64,000 nucleotides of DNA from Aliivibrio sp. (GTDB taxonomy: Bacteria; Pseudomonadota; Gammaproteobacteria; Enterobacterales; Vibrionaceae), in assembly GCA_016764915.1 (NCBI GenBank), contig JAESQY010000144.1, forward strand, positions 53,023-117,022, in the 5' to 3' direction. Every line of letters starts with the position of its first letter. The stretch's first letter is position 1. The notes beneath the pieces are model-generated. The model saw nothing but the letters and a program-made list of their open reading frames with translations. It ran no database searches and was not told the DNA's origin. The position numbers and the translations under genes are program-made. Shown here in pieces: positions 18,419 to 28,236 of the stretch.

Positions 18419-19822
18419 ATGAAAATGAATAGTTTACCAATAGAACAAACTCAATCTCTGGCAGGAAATTTAACGCAATCTACGGTCGGTTATGCCGCGA
18501 TTGCAATTTTTGTTATCGCATATCTTGTGGTGATGGCAGAAGAGTACTTAAAGCTTCGCAAATCTAAACCCGTGCTATTAGCCGCAGGTATTATTTGGAT
18601 AATGCTAGGCATTGTCTTTCAACAGCAAGGGCAAACTGACGTCGCCAAGGCTGCAATTGAACACAATTTACTTGAATATGCTGAGCTGTTGCTCTTTTTA
18701 TTAGTGGCTATGACTTATATAAGCGCGATGGAAGAGAGAAAGCTCTTCGATACGTTGCAAGCATGGATGATCGGTAAAGGGTTTAATTTTCGTACCCTTT
18801 ATTGGTTAACAGGGATTCTGGCTTTTTTCATATCACCAATTGCAGATAACCTCACTACTGCACTGCTCATGTGTGCTGTCGTGTTAAAGGTCGGTAAAGG
18901 CAATCCAAAATTCATTAACCTTGCCTGTATTAATATCGTTATTGCCGCCAATGCAGGTGGTGCCTTTAGTCCATTTGGGGATATCACCACTCTAATGGTG
19001 TGGCAGGCTGGAATATTGCCATTTTCTAACTTTTTCCTTCTGTTTTTACCTTCAGTGGTTAACTATCTTATCCCTGCGTTCATCATTTCTCGGTTTGTTG
19101 AGAAGGTTCAACCACAGGCCAACCACGAAGATATTTACCTTAAGCGGGGCGCTAAAAGAATCATGGGGCTGTTTATTCTCACCATCGCAACGGCCGTTTC
19201 ATTCCACGGTTTTCTGCATCTTCCACCCGTCATTGGTATGATGATGGGTTTAGCCTATCTGCAATTTTTTGGTTATTTCTTACGTAAGACGTTGCCAAGT
19301 TCATTAGCTAGAAAACGTGCCAACGCCATTGCAAACCACGATGAAAAAGCACTAAAGAGGCTGGGTTCGGTTGTACCATTTGATGTATTTAGTCGAGTGT
19401 CTCATGCCGAGTGGGATACCCTATTGTTCTTTTATGGTGTCGTAATGTGTGTTGGTGGACTTAACCTACTCGGTTACCTCGGACTTGTCTCTGAAATCAT
19501 GTACACCCAATGGGATCCTATCTGGGCAAACATTGTGGTCGGCGTGCTTTCAGCTATCATAGATAACATCCCCGTCATGTTTGCCGTTATTACAATGGAC
19601 CCTGTTATGAGCAGTGGTAACTGGTTACTGGTGACGTTAACAGCAGGTGTTGGGGGGAGCTTACTCTCCATCGGTTCTGCATCCGGAGTAGCATTAATGG
19701 GTGCCGCACATGGTCAATACACTTTCATGAGTCACCTAAAATGGATGCCCGTGATAGCGCTTGGTTACATCGCTAGCATCATGTTGCATCTGTGGTTAAA
19801 TGCAGATACTTTCTCTATGTAA
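18419..19822 (+). CDS. nhaD: Sodium/proton antiporter NhaD
   Basis: Inner-membrane Na+/H+ antiporter of the NhaD family (IT superfamily), used for Na+ extrusion at alkaline pH. About 468 residues with roughly 12-13 hydrophobic segments. Family landmarks are FISPIADNLTTALLMCAVVL, NIVIAANAGGAFSPFGDITTLMVWQ and the C-terminal mirror SAIIDNIPVMFAVITM with GGSLLSIGSASGVALMGAAHG. The start is uncertain: an in-frame GTG lies at 18413 and a further ATG at 18425; no good ribosome-binding site distinguishes them. Typical of marine Vibrionaceae. Confidence 0.88.
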   Translation: MKMNSLPIEQTQSLAGNLTQSTVGYAAIAIFVIAYLVVMAEEYLKLRKSKPVLLAAGIIWIMLGIVFQQQGQTDVAKAAIEHNLLEYAELLLFLLVAMTYISAMEERKLFDTLQAWMIGKGFNFRTLYWLTGILAFFISPIADNLTTALLMCAVVLKVGKGNPKFINLACINIVIAANAGGAFSPFGDITTLMVWQAGILPFSNFFLLFLPSVVNYLIPAFIISRFVEKVQPQANHEDIYLKRGAKRIMGLFILTIATAVSFHGFLHLPPVIGMMMGLAYLQFFGYFLRKTLPSSLARKRANAIANHDEKALKRLGSVVPFDVFSRVSHAEWDTLLFFYGVVMCVGGLNLLGYLGLVSEIMYTQWDPIWANIVVGVLSAIIDNIPVMFAVITMDPVMSSGNWLLVTLTAGVGGSLLSIGSASGVALMGAAHGQYTFMSHLKWMPVIALGYIASIMLHLWLNADTFSM

Positions 19823-19927
19823 ATGAGATTTTACTCAATTCAATAACCTGTAATCAAGCATCATAATAAACTGCTGTCTCATTTTACTTATGAGCAGTGC
19901 TTATACTCTGTACTGGTAAGTATGAGA

Positions 19928-19950
19928 TGCCACAATTTAACACTGTGGCA
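19928..19950. terminator. Hairpin between nhaD and ghxQ
   Basis: TGCCACA (19928-19934) pairs with TGTGGCA (19944-19950) around a nine-base loop, in the space between the convergent genes. A second weaker inverted repeat (ACTGCT at 19870-19875, AGCAGT at 19893-19898) precedes it. T runs are short, so this is a modest call. Confidence 0.4.
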
Positions 19951-19967
19951 CCTAAGTTAATTACCTA

Positions 19968-21353
19968 TTAAATCGCCCAACCACCAGCGTAGAAAGCCAC
20001 CAATGCGATTGCTATAAGCACAGTACCGAAGTTCAGTTTTTTCCACTCGCCTGATACCACACGACCGATGACAAGTGCACTAAAACCAAGCATGATACCT
20101 GTTACAATGTTACCAGTAAGCACGATAAATACGGCACACATTAACCCAGACAATGCATCGACTGAATCTTCCATGTCGAGCTTTCTAACGTTACTAAGCA
20201 TTAGCAAACCAACATACATCAATGCCGGTGCAGTCGCATAAGCGGGCACTAAATAACTGATTGGTGCTAAAAATAGCATTAGTAAGAACATTCCACCAAC
20301 CACGGTTGCGGTTAGACCTGTTTTACCACCAGCAGCCGTACCTGCCGCAGATTCAATGTATACAGCAGCTGGAGCGCCGCCAACAAGACCTGCAAAAATA
20401 CTACTAACTGAATCTGAAGTAAGTGCTTTGCCACCGTTAATGATCTGTCCATCTTTGTCTAACAAGTTAGCTTGACCCGCTACTGCGCGAATCGTACCTG
20501 TTGCGTCAAATATAGCCGTCATTACTAAGGCCAGAACACTTGGAATAACGATTGGGTTTAATGCGCCCATCACATCCATAGTGCCAATCAGTGAACCTTC
20601 ACCACCAAAGTTAGGCATGGCGAAAAATCCTTGATACGTGACATTAGGATCAAATATTAAACCAAAGATTGATATAGCAACGATGACAAGTAAAATCCCA
20701 CCAGGAACACGTCTTCTCTCTAAACCAATAATAGCCGCTAAACCAATAACCGACATGATCACAGGTAGCGAAGTAAATTCGCCAAGGTGAACGGGTAGAC
20801 CTGCATATTCATTTTTAACAACCAAACCAACGCCATTGGCTGCTATCAACAGTAAAAACAAGCCGATACCAATACCGGTACCGTGTGCAATACCATAAGG
20901 CAAATTGGTTAATATCCACTGACGAACACCTGTTACCGTGATGGCAGTAAACACGACACCCATTAGGAATACTGCACCAAGTGCAACAGGGATACTTATT
21001 CCTTGTCCAAGTACTAAGCTAAATGCAGTAAACGCGGTTAACGAAATAGCACAACCAATGGCCATTGGCAATTTTGCCCATATGCCCATCAGTAAAGAAC
21101 CAAATGCGGCGATCATACAAGTAGCAGTGAAGACTGCACCAGGATCAAAACCAGCGGCACCAAGCATACTCGGCACAACGATCACCGAATAAACCATGGC
21201 TAAAAATGTGGTTACACCTGCTAGAACTTCCTTTTTAACGGTGCTCCCTCTTTGTGTAATTTCAAAATAACTGTCTAATGAAGTTAAACCTGTTGGTTGT
21301 GGCTCCATTTCTGTTTCGGGTTGCGCATTATGTACACTACTATTATCAGACAT
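19968..21353 (-). CDS. ghxQ: Guanine/hypoxanthine permease (AzgA-type NCS2 family)
   Basis: Proton symporter importing guanine and hypoxanthine, 461 residues and about 12 or more membrane spans. The sequence tracks remembered E. coli GhxQ/GhxP nearly throughout: [105 protein letters not shown]. Lying 119 bases downstream of guaD in the same direction, as in E. coli where ghxQ and guaD are neighbours, it supplies the deaminase with guanine. Confidence 0.9.
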   Translation of the reverse strand: MSDNSSVHNAQPETEMEPQPTGLTSLDSYFEITQRGSTVKKEVLAGVTTFLAMVYSVIVVPSMLGAAGFDPGAVFTATCMIAAFGSLLMGIWAKLPMAIGCAISLTAFTAFSLVLGQGISIPVALGAVFLMGVVFTAITVTGVRQWILTNLPYGIAHGTGIGIGLFLLLIAANGVGLVVKNEYAGLPVHLGEFTSLPVIMSVIGLAAIIGLERRRVPGGILLVIVAISIFGLIFDPNVTYQGFFAMPNFGGEGSLIGTMDVMGALNPIVIPSVLALVMTAIFDATGTIRAVAGQANLLDKDGQIINGGKALTSDSVSSIFAGLVGGAPAAVYIESAAGTAAGGKTGLTATVVGGMFLLMLFLAPISYLVPAYATAPALMYVGLLMLSNVRKLDMEDSVDALSGLMCAVFIVLTGNIVTGIMLGFSALVIGRVVSGEWKKLNFGTVLIAIALVAFYAGGWAI

Positions 21354-21472
21354 CTTGTATTCCTTCTAGTTTATCATCCATAACAAAGGGTTAGGTGACG
21401 GCATAAACATGCGCACACCTTACCTTCGTATGTACTAATTGCAATTGAAATATGTTAACTGTCTTTACATCA

Positions 21473-22789
21473 TTAGCTGCGTTCGTAAACCAATCGACCA
21501 TCTACATACGTTCTGTAAATGCTGCGATCATCTGCTAATGTCATTAATATAAATAGTTCATCCGCCAGTGATTTAGAGTTATCAAATCTAAGCTGCTGTA
21601 GTGGTGTGGCACATGGGTCTATCACCACAAAATCTGCCTCTTTGCCAATTTCAAAGTTACCAATTAAATGGTCTAACGATAGGGATTTCGCACCGCCTAA
21701 TGTTGCCAAGTAAAATGCTTCAAATGCAGGCAAACGATATTGCTGAAGTTGCATCACTTTGTATGCTTCATTTAACGTTTGCATCATATTGAACGTGGTT
21801 CCTGCACCAACGTCAGTACCCATACCTACGCGAATATTACGCTTCCATGCCTCTTGTAATTTAAATAAACCACTGCCTAAATAGAGGTTCGACGTTGGGC
21901 AAAAAGCAATAGCAGAATCCGTTTCAGCTAAGCAATCCCACTCTTCATCTTCTAGATGAACACAGTGTGCAAAGACACTTTTGGAGCCTGTGAGTCCATA
22001 GTGATGATAGACATCTAAGTAGCTTGAACGCTCCGGGTATAACTCTTTGACCCATTCAATCTCATTTTTATTTTCACACAGGTGTGTATGAACATAGGTA
22101 TCAGGGTATTCCGCTTTCAATTTCCCAGCCATTTCAAGCTGCTCAGGCGTTGATGTTGGCGCAAAACGTGGCGTTATCGCATAAAGAGCGCGGCCTTTTT
22201 TGTGCCACTTATCGATCAGTTCTTTCGTTTGATTGTAACTAATATCTGCGGTATCAAGAAGATAATCGGGTGCGTTTCTATCCATCATCACTTTACCGGC
22301 GATGATTCTCATGTTGATCTTCTCAGCGGACTCAAACAGTGCATCGACCGATTCAGGGTGTACCGTACAAAACACCAGCCCTGTGGTGGTGCCGTTTCTC
22401 AATAACTGCTTGATAAAGAAGTTCGACATTTCTCGTGCGTACTCTTTATCTGCATATCTTGCTTCTGTTGGGAATACATAGTTATCGAGCCACTCTAAAA
22501 GTTGCTCTCCGTAAGCCCCCATCATTTCGGCTTGTGGGTAGTGAATGTGAGTATCCACAAAACCAGGCATGATCATTTTACCTGGATAGTGTCGAACACG
22601 CACAGTTGCAGGTACAAGTTCTTTGCCATCTTCCCACTTTCCAACCCATTTGATGCGACCGTGTTCAACCAACATCAATCCATCTTCTATGTAACGCAAA
22701 TTTTCTTCAATATCTTCAGGTTTATCGACCACTTTCGCGATATCTAACAGCGTTCCACGAATTGCTTTTACTGCGTGTGAAAATTCCAT
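21473..22789 (-). CDS. guaD: Guanine deaminase
   Basis: Zinc amidohydrolase converting guanine to xanthine plus ammonia, 438 residues. Metal and active-site motifs: GFVDTHIHYPQ (HxH), YVHTHLCENKNEI, FAHCVHLEDEEWD and MGTDVGAGTTFNMMQTL with the catalytic aspartate. Length and sequence match E. coli GuaD. The product feeds the xanthine dehydrogenases encoded upstream. GAGGAA precedes the start. It is separated from xdhD by a strong terminator, so it probably has its own promoter within the short 22790-22843 stretch. Confidence 0.93.
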   Translation of the reverse strand: MEFSHAVKAIRGTLLDIAKVVDKPEDIEENLRYIEDGLMLVEHGRIKWVGKWEDGKELVPATVRVRHYPGKMIMPGFVDTHIHYPQAEMMGAYGEQLLEWLDNYVFPTEARYADKEYAREMSNFFIKQLLRNGTTTGLVFCTVHPESVDALFESAEKINMRIIAGKVMMDRNAPDYLLDTADISYNQTKELIDKWHKKGRALYAITPRFAPTSTPEQLEMAGKLKAEYPDTYVHTHLCENKNEIEWVKELYPERSSYLDVYHHYGLTGSKSVFAHCVHLEDEEWDCLAETDSAIAFCPTSNLYLGSGLFKLQEAWKRNIRVGMGTDVGAGTTFNMMQTLNEAYKVMQLQQYRLPAFEAFYLATLGGAKSLSLDHLIGNFEIGKEADFVVIDPCATPLQQLRFDNSKSLADELFILMTLADDRSIYRTYVDGRLVYERS

Positions 22790-22843
22790 AAATTCCTCTA
22801 ATATTACGATTTGTTATTTCTAATTATTTTTATAAAACATAAA

Positions 22844-22876
22844 AAACGGCCTTTCACAGAGATGACAAGACCGTTT
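22844..22876 (-). terminator. Rho-independent terminator after xdhD
   Basis: On the minus strand AAACGGTCTT pairs with AAGGCCGTTT (10 bp, one G-T pair) around a 13-base loop, followed by a run of T (complement of 22841-22846). It lies nine bases beyond the xdhD stop. Confidence 0.8.
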
Positions 22877-22884
22877 GAGGTTGT

Positions 22885-25758
22885 TTATATCTTGTTTAAT
22901 CCTTTTAAGATTTTTTCAGGGGTAAAATGCCATTCACGTAACCACACACCACAAGCATCATGGATAGCAGATGCGATTGCAGGTGCAGCACCGTTAACGC
23001 CGATTTCAGAGATTGATTTAGCACCATATGGACCCACAGGATCATCACTCGGTACCAATACCGCTTTAAACTCTGTTGGAATATCACCAATTTTTGGTGC
23101 GCCGTAGCTCTTCAGATCACGGGTTAGTGGGATGCCATTGTCATCGTATATAAGCTCTTCACACATACTGTGACCAATGGCACGCATACTTGCACCATAT
23201 ATTTGACCTAATGCCAAATCAGGATTAATTGGAGTACCACAATCTAATAAGGCATGGAACTTATCAATTTTCACCTGACCTGTACGTGTATTGACGGCCA
23301 CTTCAGCAAAGTTTGCGCCATAAGGGAAAGCAAATTCAGAAGTTGTAAAGCAACCTGAAGTAAGTAGCTGTCCCCAACCTGTACCACTTTCTGCTGTATG
23401 AGCAATATCAAAGAAGCTAACTGTTTTGTCCGTTTTGCCTTTCACAAGACCAGGTTCAACAATAGTGACATCTTCCACTGGCTCTTCAAGTAACTCTGCA
23501 CCGTACTTAAGGATCTTCTCTCTCATCGCTTCTGCCGCTAACTTAGCCGCATTGCCAGAGAAACACGTTCCTGAAGATGCGTATGCGCCTTTATCGAATG
23601 GGGCGTGATCAGTATCACCAGAGTGAATCGTGATGTCATCTAATGGACAGCGCAACACTTCCGCTGCAAGTTTAACTATAACGGTATCAAGACCGGTTCC
23701 GATATCCGCACCACCAGAGTGGATGATGAAAGTGCCGTCAGAGGCCATCTTCATGCTGCAGTTTGCTTGGTCAATATCAGGTATGCCCGATTTTTGCTGA
23801 ATAATCGCAGCGCCACGACCGATTTTCCAATCACCATGTGACACTTTTGGTGAACTCCAATCAATCAGTTTACGACCTTCTCGTAAAATCTCTTTCAATG
23901 CACAGCTGTGTACTTTTGGCGTCGATGTTGGCATTTTACCTTCGCCAATTGCGGCCAAAATTTTCAGTTCTTGCCCTTCAACGACGCGGTTAGTATCGAT
24001 CATGTCTAAATGGTCAATGCCCAGCTCTTCTGCAAGCTCTGCCATCGCCATCGTTAATGCGAAGTTACCTTTTGGCGCTCCGTATCCTTGATAAGCACCT
24101 GTTGGACAGATGTTTGAGTAGTACGTTGTTACACGGAAATCTACGTTATCACACGGGTAAAGTGGCAATGACAGCGCTGGACCATTTGAAGGAACGGTTA
24201 ATGCGTGATTACCATAAGGCCCAGTATTCGCTAGGAACTCCATATCAATCGCGGTCAATTTACCATCTTTCGTTGCGCCCAATTTCACCGTCACTTTTGC
24301 AACGTGGCGAGTTGAGTTACAGATGAACTCTTCTTCACGCGTATGATGGAAGTAGACTGGACGTCCGGTAGTCCAAGTTGCCCAGGCACACACATCTTCA
24401 AGTAAAATATCTTGCTTCGAACCGTAACCGCCGCCTACTCGCTCTTTAACGATGTGAACTTTGTTCTGTTTAATCCCTAGGATCTTAGCGACTTGGCGAC
24501 GAACGTGCCATGGAACCTGAGTCGCATCGTGCATCACTAAACGCTCACCGTCCATGTAGCTGTAACATATGTGAGTTTCAACAGGTAATTGCTGCACCTG
24601 TTTTGATTCGTAAGTACGCTCCATGATCACATCAGCTTCTGCAAAACCTTTTGCTAAATCACCGATATGTCCACGAACACTGGCTGCAATGTTCTTGCGA
24701 GGGTAGCATCCAATCGGGAAGTTAACGATTAACTTTCCTTCACGAGGATCCGCATTTTCATTCTGTTCAGCCAGATCATCCGGAGCGCCTACACCGTATT
24801 CGATAGGTTCATTATGAATGATTGGCGCATTAGCTTCACGTGCTTCATCAATGGTCATTACGGGTTGCAGTACATCGTATTCAACATCAATCAATGTTAA
24901 TGCATGCTCTGCAATTTCAACACTTTCAGCAACAACAGCAGCAACACGATCACCAACATGACGTAGCTTTTGACCAAACATACGGCGATCTAGTGGTGAT
25001 GGCTCCGGCGCGCTTTGCCCACCGGGTGTGTAAGGAATATCAGGACAGTTTCTGTAAGTAATAACAGAGACAACACCAGGTAGAGCTTCTGCTTTTGTTA
25101 CATCTAACTCAGTAATCCAAGCACTTGGGTGTGGGCTACGAAGCATTTTAATAACGCAAGCATTAGCAGGAATTCTATCTTCCACATAACATGGCTTGGC
25201 TTGAACCATTACTGCCGAATCAATTTTCGGTGTGTTTTTACCCACAACGCTAAGATCTTCGCGAAACTCTGGTGCAAATTGCTTGGTGTATTCTGGATCT
25301 TTCATTCTCTTTGTTGCAAGCTCGATCACTTCATAAAACTGCTGATAACCGGCATCACGACTGAACAGGCCTGATAAAGCATCATCTATGACATCACGTT
25401 CAGGTTGTGCGTCTCTTTCTAATAGCTCGGTTAAAATAAGCGCTAGCGCTGGATCGTTATATCCTGATTGAACCACACCAACATCAATCATCGCTTGTTG
25501 TACTAGGCTAAGTTGATTCCACTCACCAAGAGATTCCGCAGTCACTACTTTCTTATCTTGTAACTGTGCCGCAATCAATAACGATGCGTTTATTAACTTT
25601 CCATCTAATAAAATAACGTCAGAACCTGCAAAGCCAAAACCGTCATCACTATTACGTACAGAGTGATAACCCAAACCGTGCAGTAGTGTCTGAACATTTT
25701 CGCCTAAATCACAGTTTATCGTTTGTAAGTGTTCATTTAGTGTAAAAGTAATAGTCAT
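22885..25758 (-). CDS. xdhD: XdhD-type molybdenum hydroxylase subunit (selenium-dependent hydroxylase family)
   Basis: Molybdopterin subunit, 957 residues, clear orthologue of E. coli XdhD with near-identical blocks (RRMFGQKLRHVGDRVAAVVAES, YGAPKIGDIPTEFKAVLVPSDD). The last third has GAKSISEIGVNGAAPAI, whose Glu matches the catalytic Glu of xanthine dehydrogenases. The first 180 residues are a ferredoxin-like domain in which all eight cluster cysteines are replaced. I chose the ATG at 25758 because it matches the E. coli start, follows AAGGAT by nine bases and sits two bases after the ygfM stop; the open frame extends to 25788. Proposed purine or urate hydroxylase; exact substrate not established. 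Confidence 0.9.
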   Translation of the reverse strand: MTITFTLNEHLQTINCDLGENVQTLLHGLGYHSVRNSDDGFGFAGSDVILLDGKLINASLLIAAQLQDKKVVTAESLGEWNQLSLVQQAMIDVGVVQSGYNDPALALILTELLERDAQPERDVIDDALSGLFSRDAGYQQFYEVIELATKRMKDPEYTKQFAPEFREDLSVVGKNTPKIDSAVMVQAKPCYVEDRIPANACVIKMLRSPHPSAWITELDVTKAEALPGVVSVITYRNCPDIPYTPGGQSAPEPSPLDRRMFGQKLRHVGDRVAAVVAESVEIAEHALTLIDVEYDVLQPVMTIDEAREANAPIIHNEPIEYGVGAPDDLAEQNENADPREGKLIVNFPIGCYPRKNIAASVRGHIGDLAKGFAEADVIMERTYESKQVQQLPVETHICYSYMDGERLVMHDATQVPWHVRRQVAKILGIKQNKVHIVKERVGGGYGSKQDILLEDVCAWATWTTGRPVYFHHTREEEFICNSTRHVAKVTVKLGATKDGKLTAIDMEFLANTGPYGNHALTVPSNGPALSLPLYPCDNVDFRVTTYYSNICPTGAYQGYGAPKGNFALTMAMAELAEELGIDHLDMIDTNRVVEGQELKILAAIGEGKMPTSTPKVHSCALKEILREGRKLIDWSSPKVSHGDWKIGRGAAIIQQKSGIPDIDQANCSMKMASDGTFIIHSGGADIGTGLDTVIVKLAAEVLRCPLDDITIHSGDTDHAPFDKGAYASSGTCFSGNAAKLAAEAMREKILKYGAELLEEPVEDVTIVEPGLVKGKTDKTVSFFDIAHTAESGTGWGQLLTSGCFTTSEFAFPYGANFAEVAVNTRTGQVKIDKFHALLDCGTPINPDLALGQIYGASMRAIGHSMCEELIYDDNGIPLTRDLKSYGAPKIGDIPTEFKAVLVPSDDPVGPYGAKSISEIGVNGAAPAIASAIHDACGVWLREWHFTPEKILKGLNKI

Positions 25759-25760
25759 GA

Positions 25761-26555
25761 TTAAATATCCTTTGCTAATTGCTGACATTCAGCAAGTAGA
25801 TCGGTAACGATAACGCCAGCAACATAGCGCTTATACGCAACGCCACCACACAAATCTTCAACGGGATGAATCGCTTCTGAAACGGCTTGCTCTAACAGTT
25901 CGCCTTTTAGATCTTGAAGCTCTAAATCACGAAGTCGAACAGGCGTTGAATAGCCATTGTATTTAGTAGAAACACCATCAAGCGCGATGATTTTATTGCC
26001 ATTATCATCAATTGATATCGCAGCAGTTATGACTGATAGCCCCGCTGCTGAGCGCGTTAGGTTATAACCAATACAGGTAATTTGTGGGTTTGGAATAATA
26101 ATTTTTACAATCAGATCTCTTTCATCTGCGTTGATATACTCTTCAACATTCAGCTCTGTGTCGTCGGCAAGAATAACTCGAGCTCTCAGTGCGAACAGCG
26201 CAGGCACTAATAATGCTTCAGGCTGTTTTGCTGCAATTTCACCACCGAGAGTTGCTTGATTACGAACATGTCTTGAGTAGATAAATCCTGCTGCTTGCTT
26301 CAAAGCAACGGGTGTTAGTTCATGATCAATCAGTGTTTGTATGTGACAAGTCGCGCCAATATGAAGCGCTCCATCGTGCATTTCAATTTTATCTAAAGCT
26401 AATTTATCCAGCGAAATTGCAACCGTTTTGTTTGTTTTTGTTGGTGCAGCATTTAGCTTAGAACCACCAGAAAACCAAGTTGACACTCCCGCATGTTCTT
26501 TTGCCAATTGGAGGGCTTGAGCTGTAGAGTTTGGTTGTAAATAATGTTCAATCAT
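25761..26555 (-). CDS. ygfM: YgfM-type FAD-binding subunit of the XdhD enzyme
   Basis: 264-residue FAD-domain protein of the CO dehydrogenase/xanthine dehydrogenase medium-subunit family. The first FAD loop is WFSGGSKLNAAPTKTN and the second TLGGEIAAKQPEALLVPALFAL, both divergent from the canonical AGGTD and TxGGNIxxxxPxxD, as in E. coli YgfM. It should pass electrons from the Mo site of XdhD, whose gene starts two bases after its stop. A sigma-54-type promoter lies about 100 bases upstream. Confidence 0.85.
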   Translation of the reverse strand: MIEHYLQPNSTAQALQLAKEHAGVSTWFSGGSKLNAAPTKTNKTVAISLDKLALDKIEMHDGALHIGATCHIQTLIDHELTPVALKQAAGFIYSRHVRNQATLGGEIAAKQPEALLVPALFALRARVILADDTELNVEEYINADERDLIVKIIIPNPQITCIGYNLTRSAAGLSVITAAISIDDNGNKIIALDGVSTKYNGYSTPVRLRDLELQDLKGELLEQAVSEAIHPVEDLCGGVAYKRYVAGVIVTDLLAECQQLAKDI

Positions 26556-26652
26556 TGTGGTTACCTTCTTGAATCTTACGTAATTTAAATTCAGTAGCGT
26601 CGTCTAATTTAAAAATATCCGCTAATAACAAGCAGTTTCATAACTACTAAAC

Positions 26653-26668
26653 AGCAACATTTAAGCCA
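26653..26668 (-). promoter_or_regulatory. Sigma-54 promoter for ygfM-xdhD
   Basis: The minus strand reads TGGCTTAAATGTTGCT: GG and GC with the exact 10-base interval, the -24 TGGC block and the -12 TTGCT block of the RpoN consensus. Transcription would start near 26641, giving a leader of about 86 bases before the ygfM ATG. Confidence 0.65.
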
Positions 26669-26843
26669 GATTTCAATGCTGGAAAAGTTAGTTGAGATAA
26701 TGTGAGGTTGGTCGTGATTTATACAATTTTCTGCGAATTTATGTCGTTAATAGCGCAAAAAATAGGAATTTGAATAGCCGCTGTTATTTATTGCTTATTG
26801 AAAAGGTCGACTATTTCGAGGGTTTCTATCAAAATAAGAACAA

Positions 26844-26868
26844 GGCTATCAATTTGATATTGATAGCC
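26844..26868 (-). terminator. Hairpin after the xdhABC-type operon
   Basis: GGCTATCAA (26844-26852) pairs perfectly with TTGATAGCC (26860-26868); on the minus strand a T-rich stretch (TTGTTCTTATTTTG) follows. It is placed 22 bases after the FAD-subunit stop. The same bases contain a TATCA-N3-TGATA palindrome, so the site may have two roles. Confidence 0.55.
26847..26859. promoter_or_regulatory. TATCA-N3-TGATA site upstream of ygfM (putative activator site)
   Basis: TATCAATTTGATA, followed by a further TTGATA half-site. It lies 179 bases upstream of the -24 element of the ygfM promoter. Similar sites are at 35146-35158 and 40692-40704. The spacing fits an upstream activator site for a sigma-54 enhancer-binding protein; the identity of that protein is unknown. 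Confidence 0.5.
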
Positions 26869-26890
26869 CTGATAGTAGGAAATCAGACGC

Positions 26891-27757
26891 TTATTGGTCA
26901 GATAGCTGATTTAACCATCGTTGTAACAGTGCTAAAGAGACCCCATGTCGATAACTGGCTGTTGAACGTTGATCATCGATCGGTTTAATCACTTCTCCAT
27001 AAGCATCAACGATGTTTTTCACCGCTGACTCTTGAACCAATAAGGTGATAGGTTTATTTAAGAGCTTCTGTTCAATCTCTATTGAACGTATTACTGTTGG
27101 TCCTACTGCACCAAAGGCAACACGCCAATCAACAATAATCTCATCAACAATATTGGCCACACCGACTACGGATAGCTTAGTTAACGCATTTGCCGCTCGT
27201 GTGCCCACTTTATGATAGAAGGTTATTGGCAAATCTTGCTTAGCAATCAACACCGCGACAAGTAACTCATTTTTCGCCAACACCGTTTTCCCCGGTGCGG
27301 TGATAAATTCGCTTATTGGCACGGTACGTTCGCCATCAACACTGGCAAGTACAACTAACGCTTCAAGCACGTACAACGCGGGTAGCGAATCAGCAGCAGG
27401 CGAAGCATTACAAATATTTCCAGCTAACGTCGCACGATTTCTTAAGGCTGGCGCAGCAATGCTCGCCACGCTCCTTTGCAAAATTTCAGGCACTAACGGA
27501 TCAATTTCGATTTGGTGCAAGTTAGCACCCGCCCCGATACTGACAAATTGAGTCCCACTAATCATGACCTCTTTAATCTGCTTCAAAGAGTTAATCGCAT
27601 CTATAAAGATCACGTTGTTATCATAAGTTGGAGGTATACCAGGTCTTGCACTGTGTTGTACCATCAGATCAGAACCACCCGCAAACAGAATATGCTTTGC
27701 TAATGCCAACTTCTCTAACACCACCTCAAGTGATTCGGGTCTATAACTGAGTGTCAT
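26891..27757 (-). CDS. xdhB: Xanthine dehydrogenase FAD-binding subunit, XdhB-like
   Basis: Medium subunit of a three-subunit molybdenum hydroxylase, 288 residues from the ATG at 27757. The FAD loops are canonical: FAGGSDLMVQHSARPG and TLAGNICNASPAADSLPALYVLEA. I chose 27757 over the upstream ATG at 27778 because it forms an ATGA overlap with the preceding gene and follows GGGGG by six bases. It is the last gene of the ygfK-ssnA-xdhA-xdhC-xdhB series, followed by a hairpin. Confidence 0.87.
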   Translation of the reverse strand: MTLSYRPESLEVVLEKLALAKHILFAGGSDLMVQHSARPGIPPTYDNNVIFIDAINSLKQIKEVMISGTQFVSIGAGANLHQIEIDPLVPEILQRSVASIAAPALRNRATLAGNICNASPAADSLPALYVLEALVVLASVDGERTVPISEFITAPGKTVLAKNELLVAVLIAKQDLPITFYHKVGTRAANALTKLSVVGVANIVDEIIVDWRVAFGAVGPTVIRSIEIEQKLLNKPITLLVQESAVKNIVDAYGEVIKPIDDQRSTASYRHGVSLALLQRWLNQLSDQ

Positions 27758-28236
27758 AACTGCCCCCACTGTTTCCATGCAATTTTAGCCGCATCAACGA
27801 TCATGCTATAACCGGTGCAGCGACACAGATTTCCTGACAGCGCAGTACGAATATCTAACTCTGACAGCCCTTGCTCATGCTGTTGATACTTTTGCTCCAT
27901 TAATACATAAAGTGCTAACACCATGCCAGGAGTGCAAAAGCCACACTGCACTCCTTTCGCTTCGAGCAGTGAGTTAATAACGCACTTACCTTTAACCGTC
28001 TCTCTCAAGCCCTCTAAAGTGGTGATGTGCTCACCTTCTACTTGGCCTATAGGTGTCATGCAAGCGTTCACTAACTCGCCATTAAATATGACTGAACATG
28101 CGCCACATTCCCCCTCTCCACAGCCCTCTTTGGTCGCAGTTTGATTCAAATTGTCACGCAATACATTCAACAACGATTGCATCGGATCCGATTCAATTCG
28201 AGTCAACTTCTCATTAAGATAAAATTCAATCATCAT
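27754..28236 (-). CDS. xdhC: Xanthine dehydrogenase [2Fe-2S] subunit, XdhC-like (iron-sulfur)
   Basis: Small iron-sulfur subunit, 160 residues. All eight cluster cysteines are present: EGCGEGECGACSVIFNGELVNAC for the plant-type cluster and VQCGFCTPGM with NLCRCTGYSM for the second. It carries electrons between the Mo site and FAD. Overlaps of four bases join it to the Mo subunit gene before it and the FAD subunit gene after it. Named after E. coli XdhC (iron-sulfur subunit), not the XdhC chaperone family. Confidence 0.9.
   Translation of the reverse strand: MMIEFYLNEKLTRIESDPMQSLLNVLRDNLNQTATKEGCGEGECGACSVIFNGELVNACMTPIGQVEGEHITTLEGLRETVKGKCVINSLLEAKGVQCGFCTPGMVLALYVLMEQKYQQHEQGLSELDIRTALSGNLCRCTGYSMIVDAAKIAWKQWGQL

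Noticed and set aside
21411..21424. GG-N10-GC spacing upstream of ghxQ
   Set aside because: Poor match in both blocks; such spacing is expected by chance.
22811..23107. Plus-strand open frames opposite xdhD, xdhA, ygfK and guaD
   Set aside because: They are antisense shadows of well-supported genes, with no family resemblance or ribosome-binding sites.
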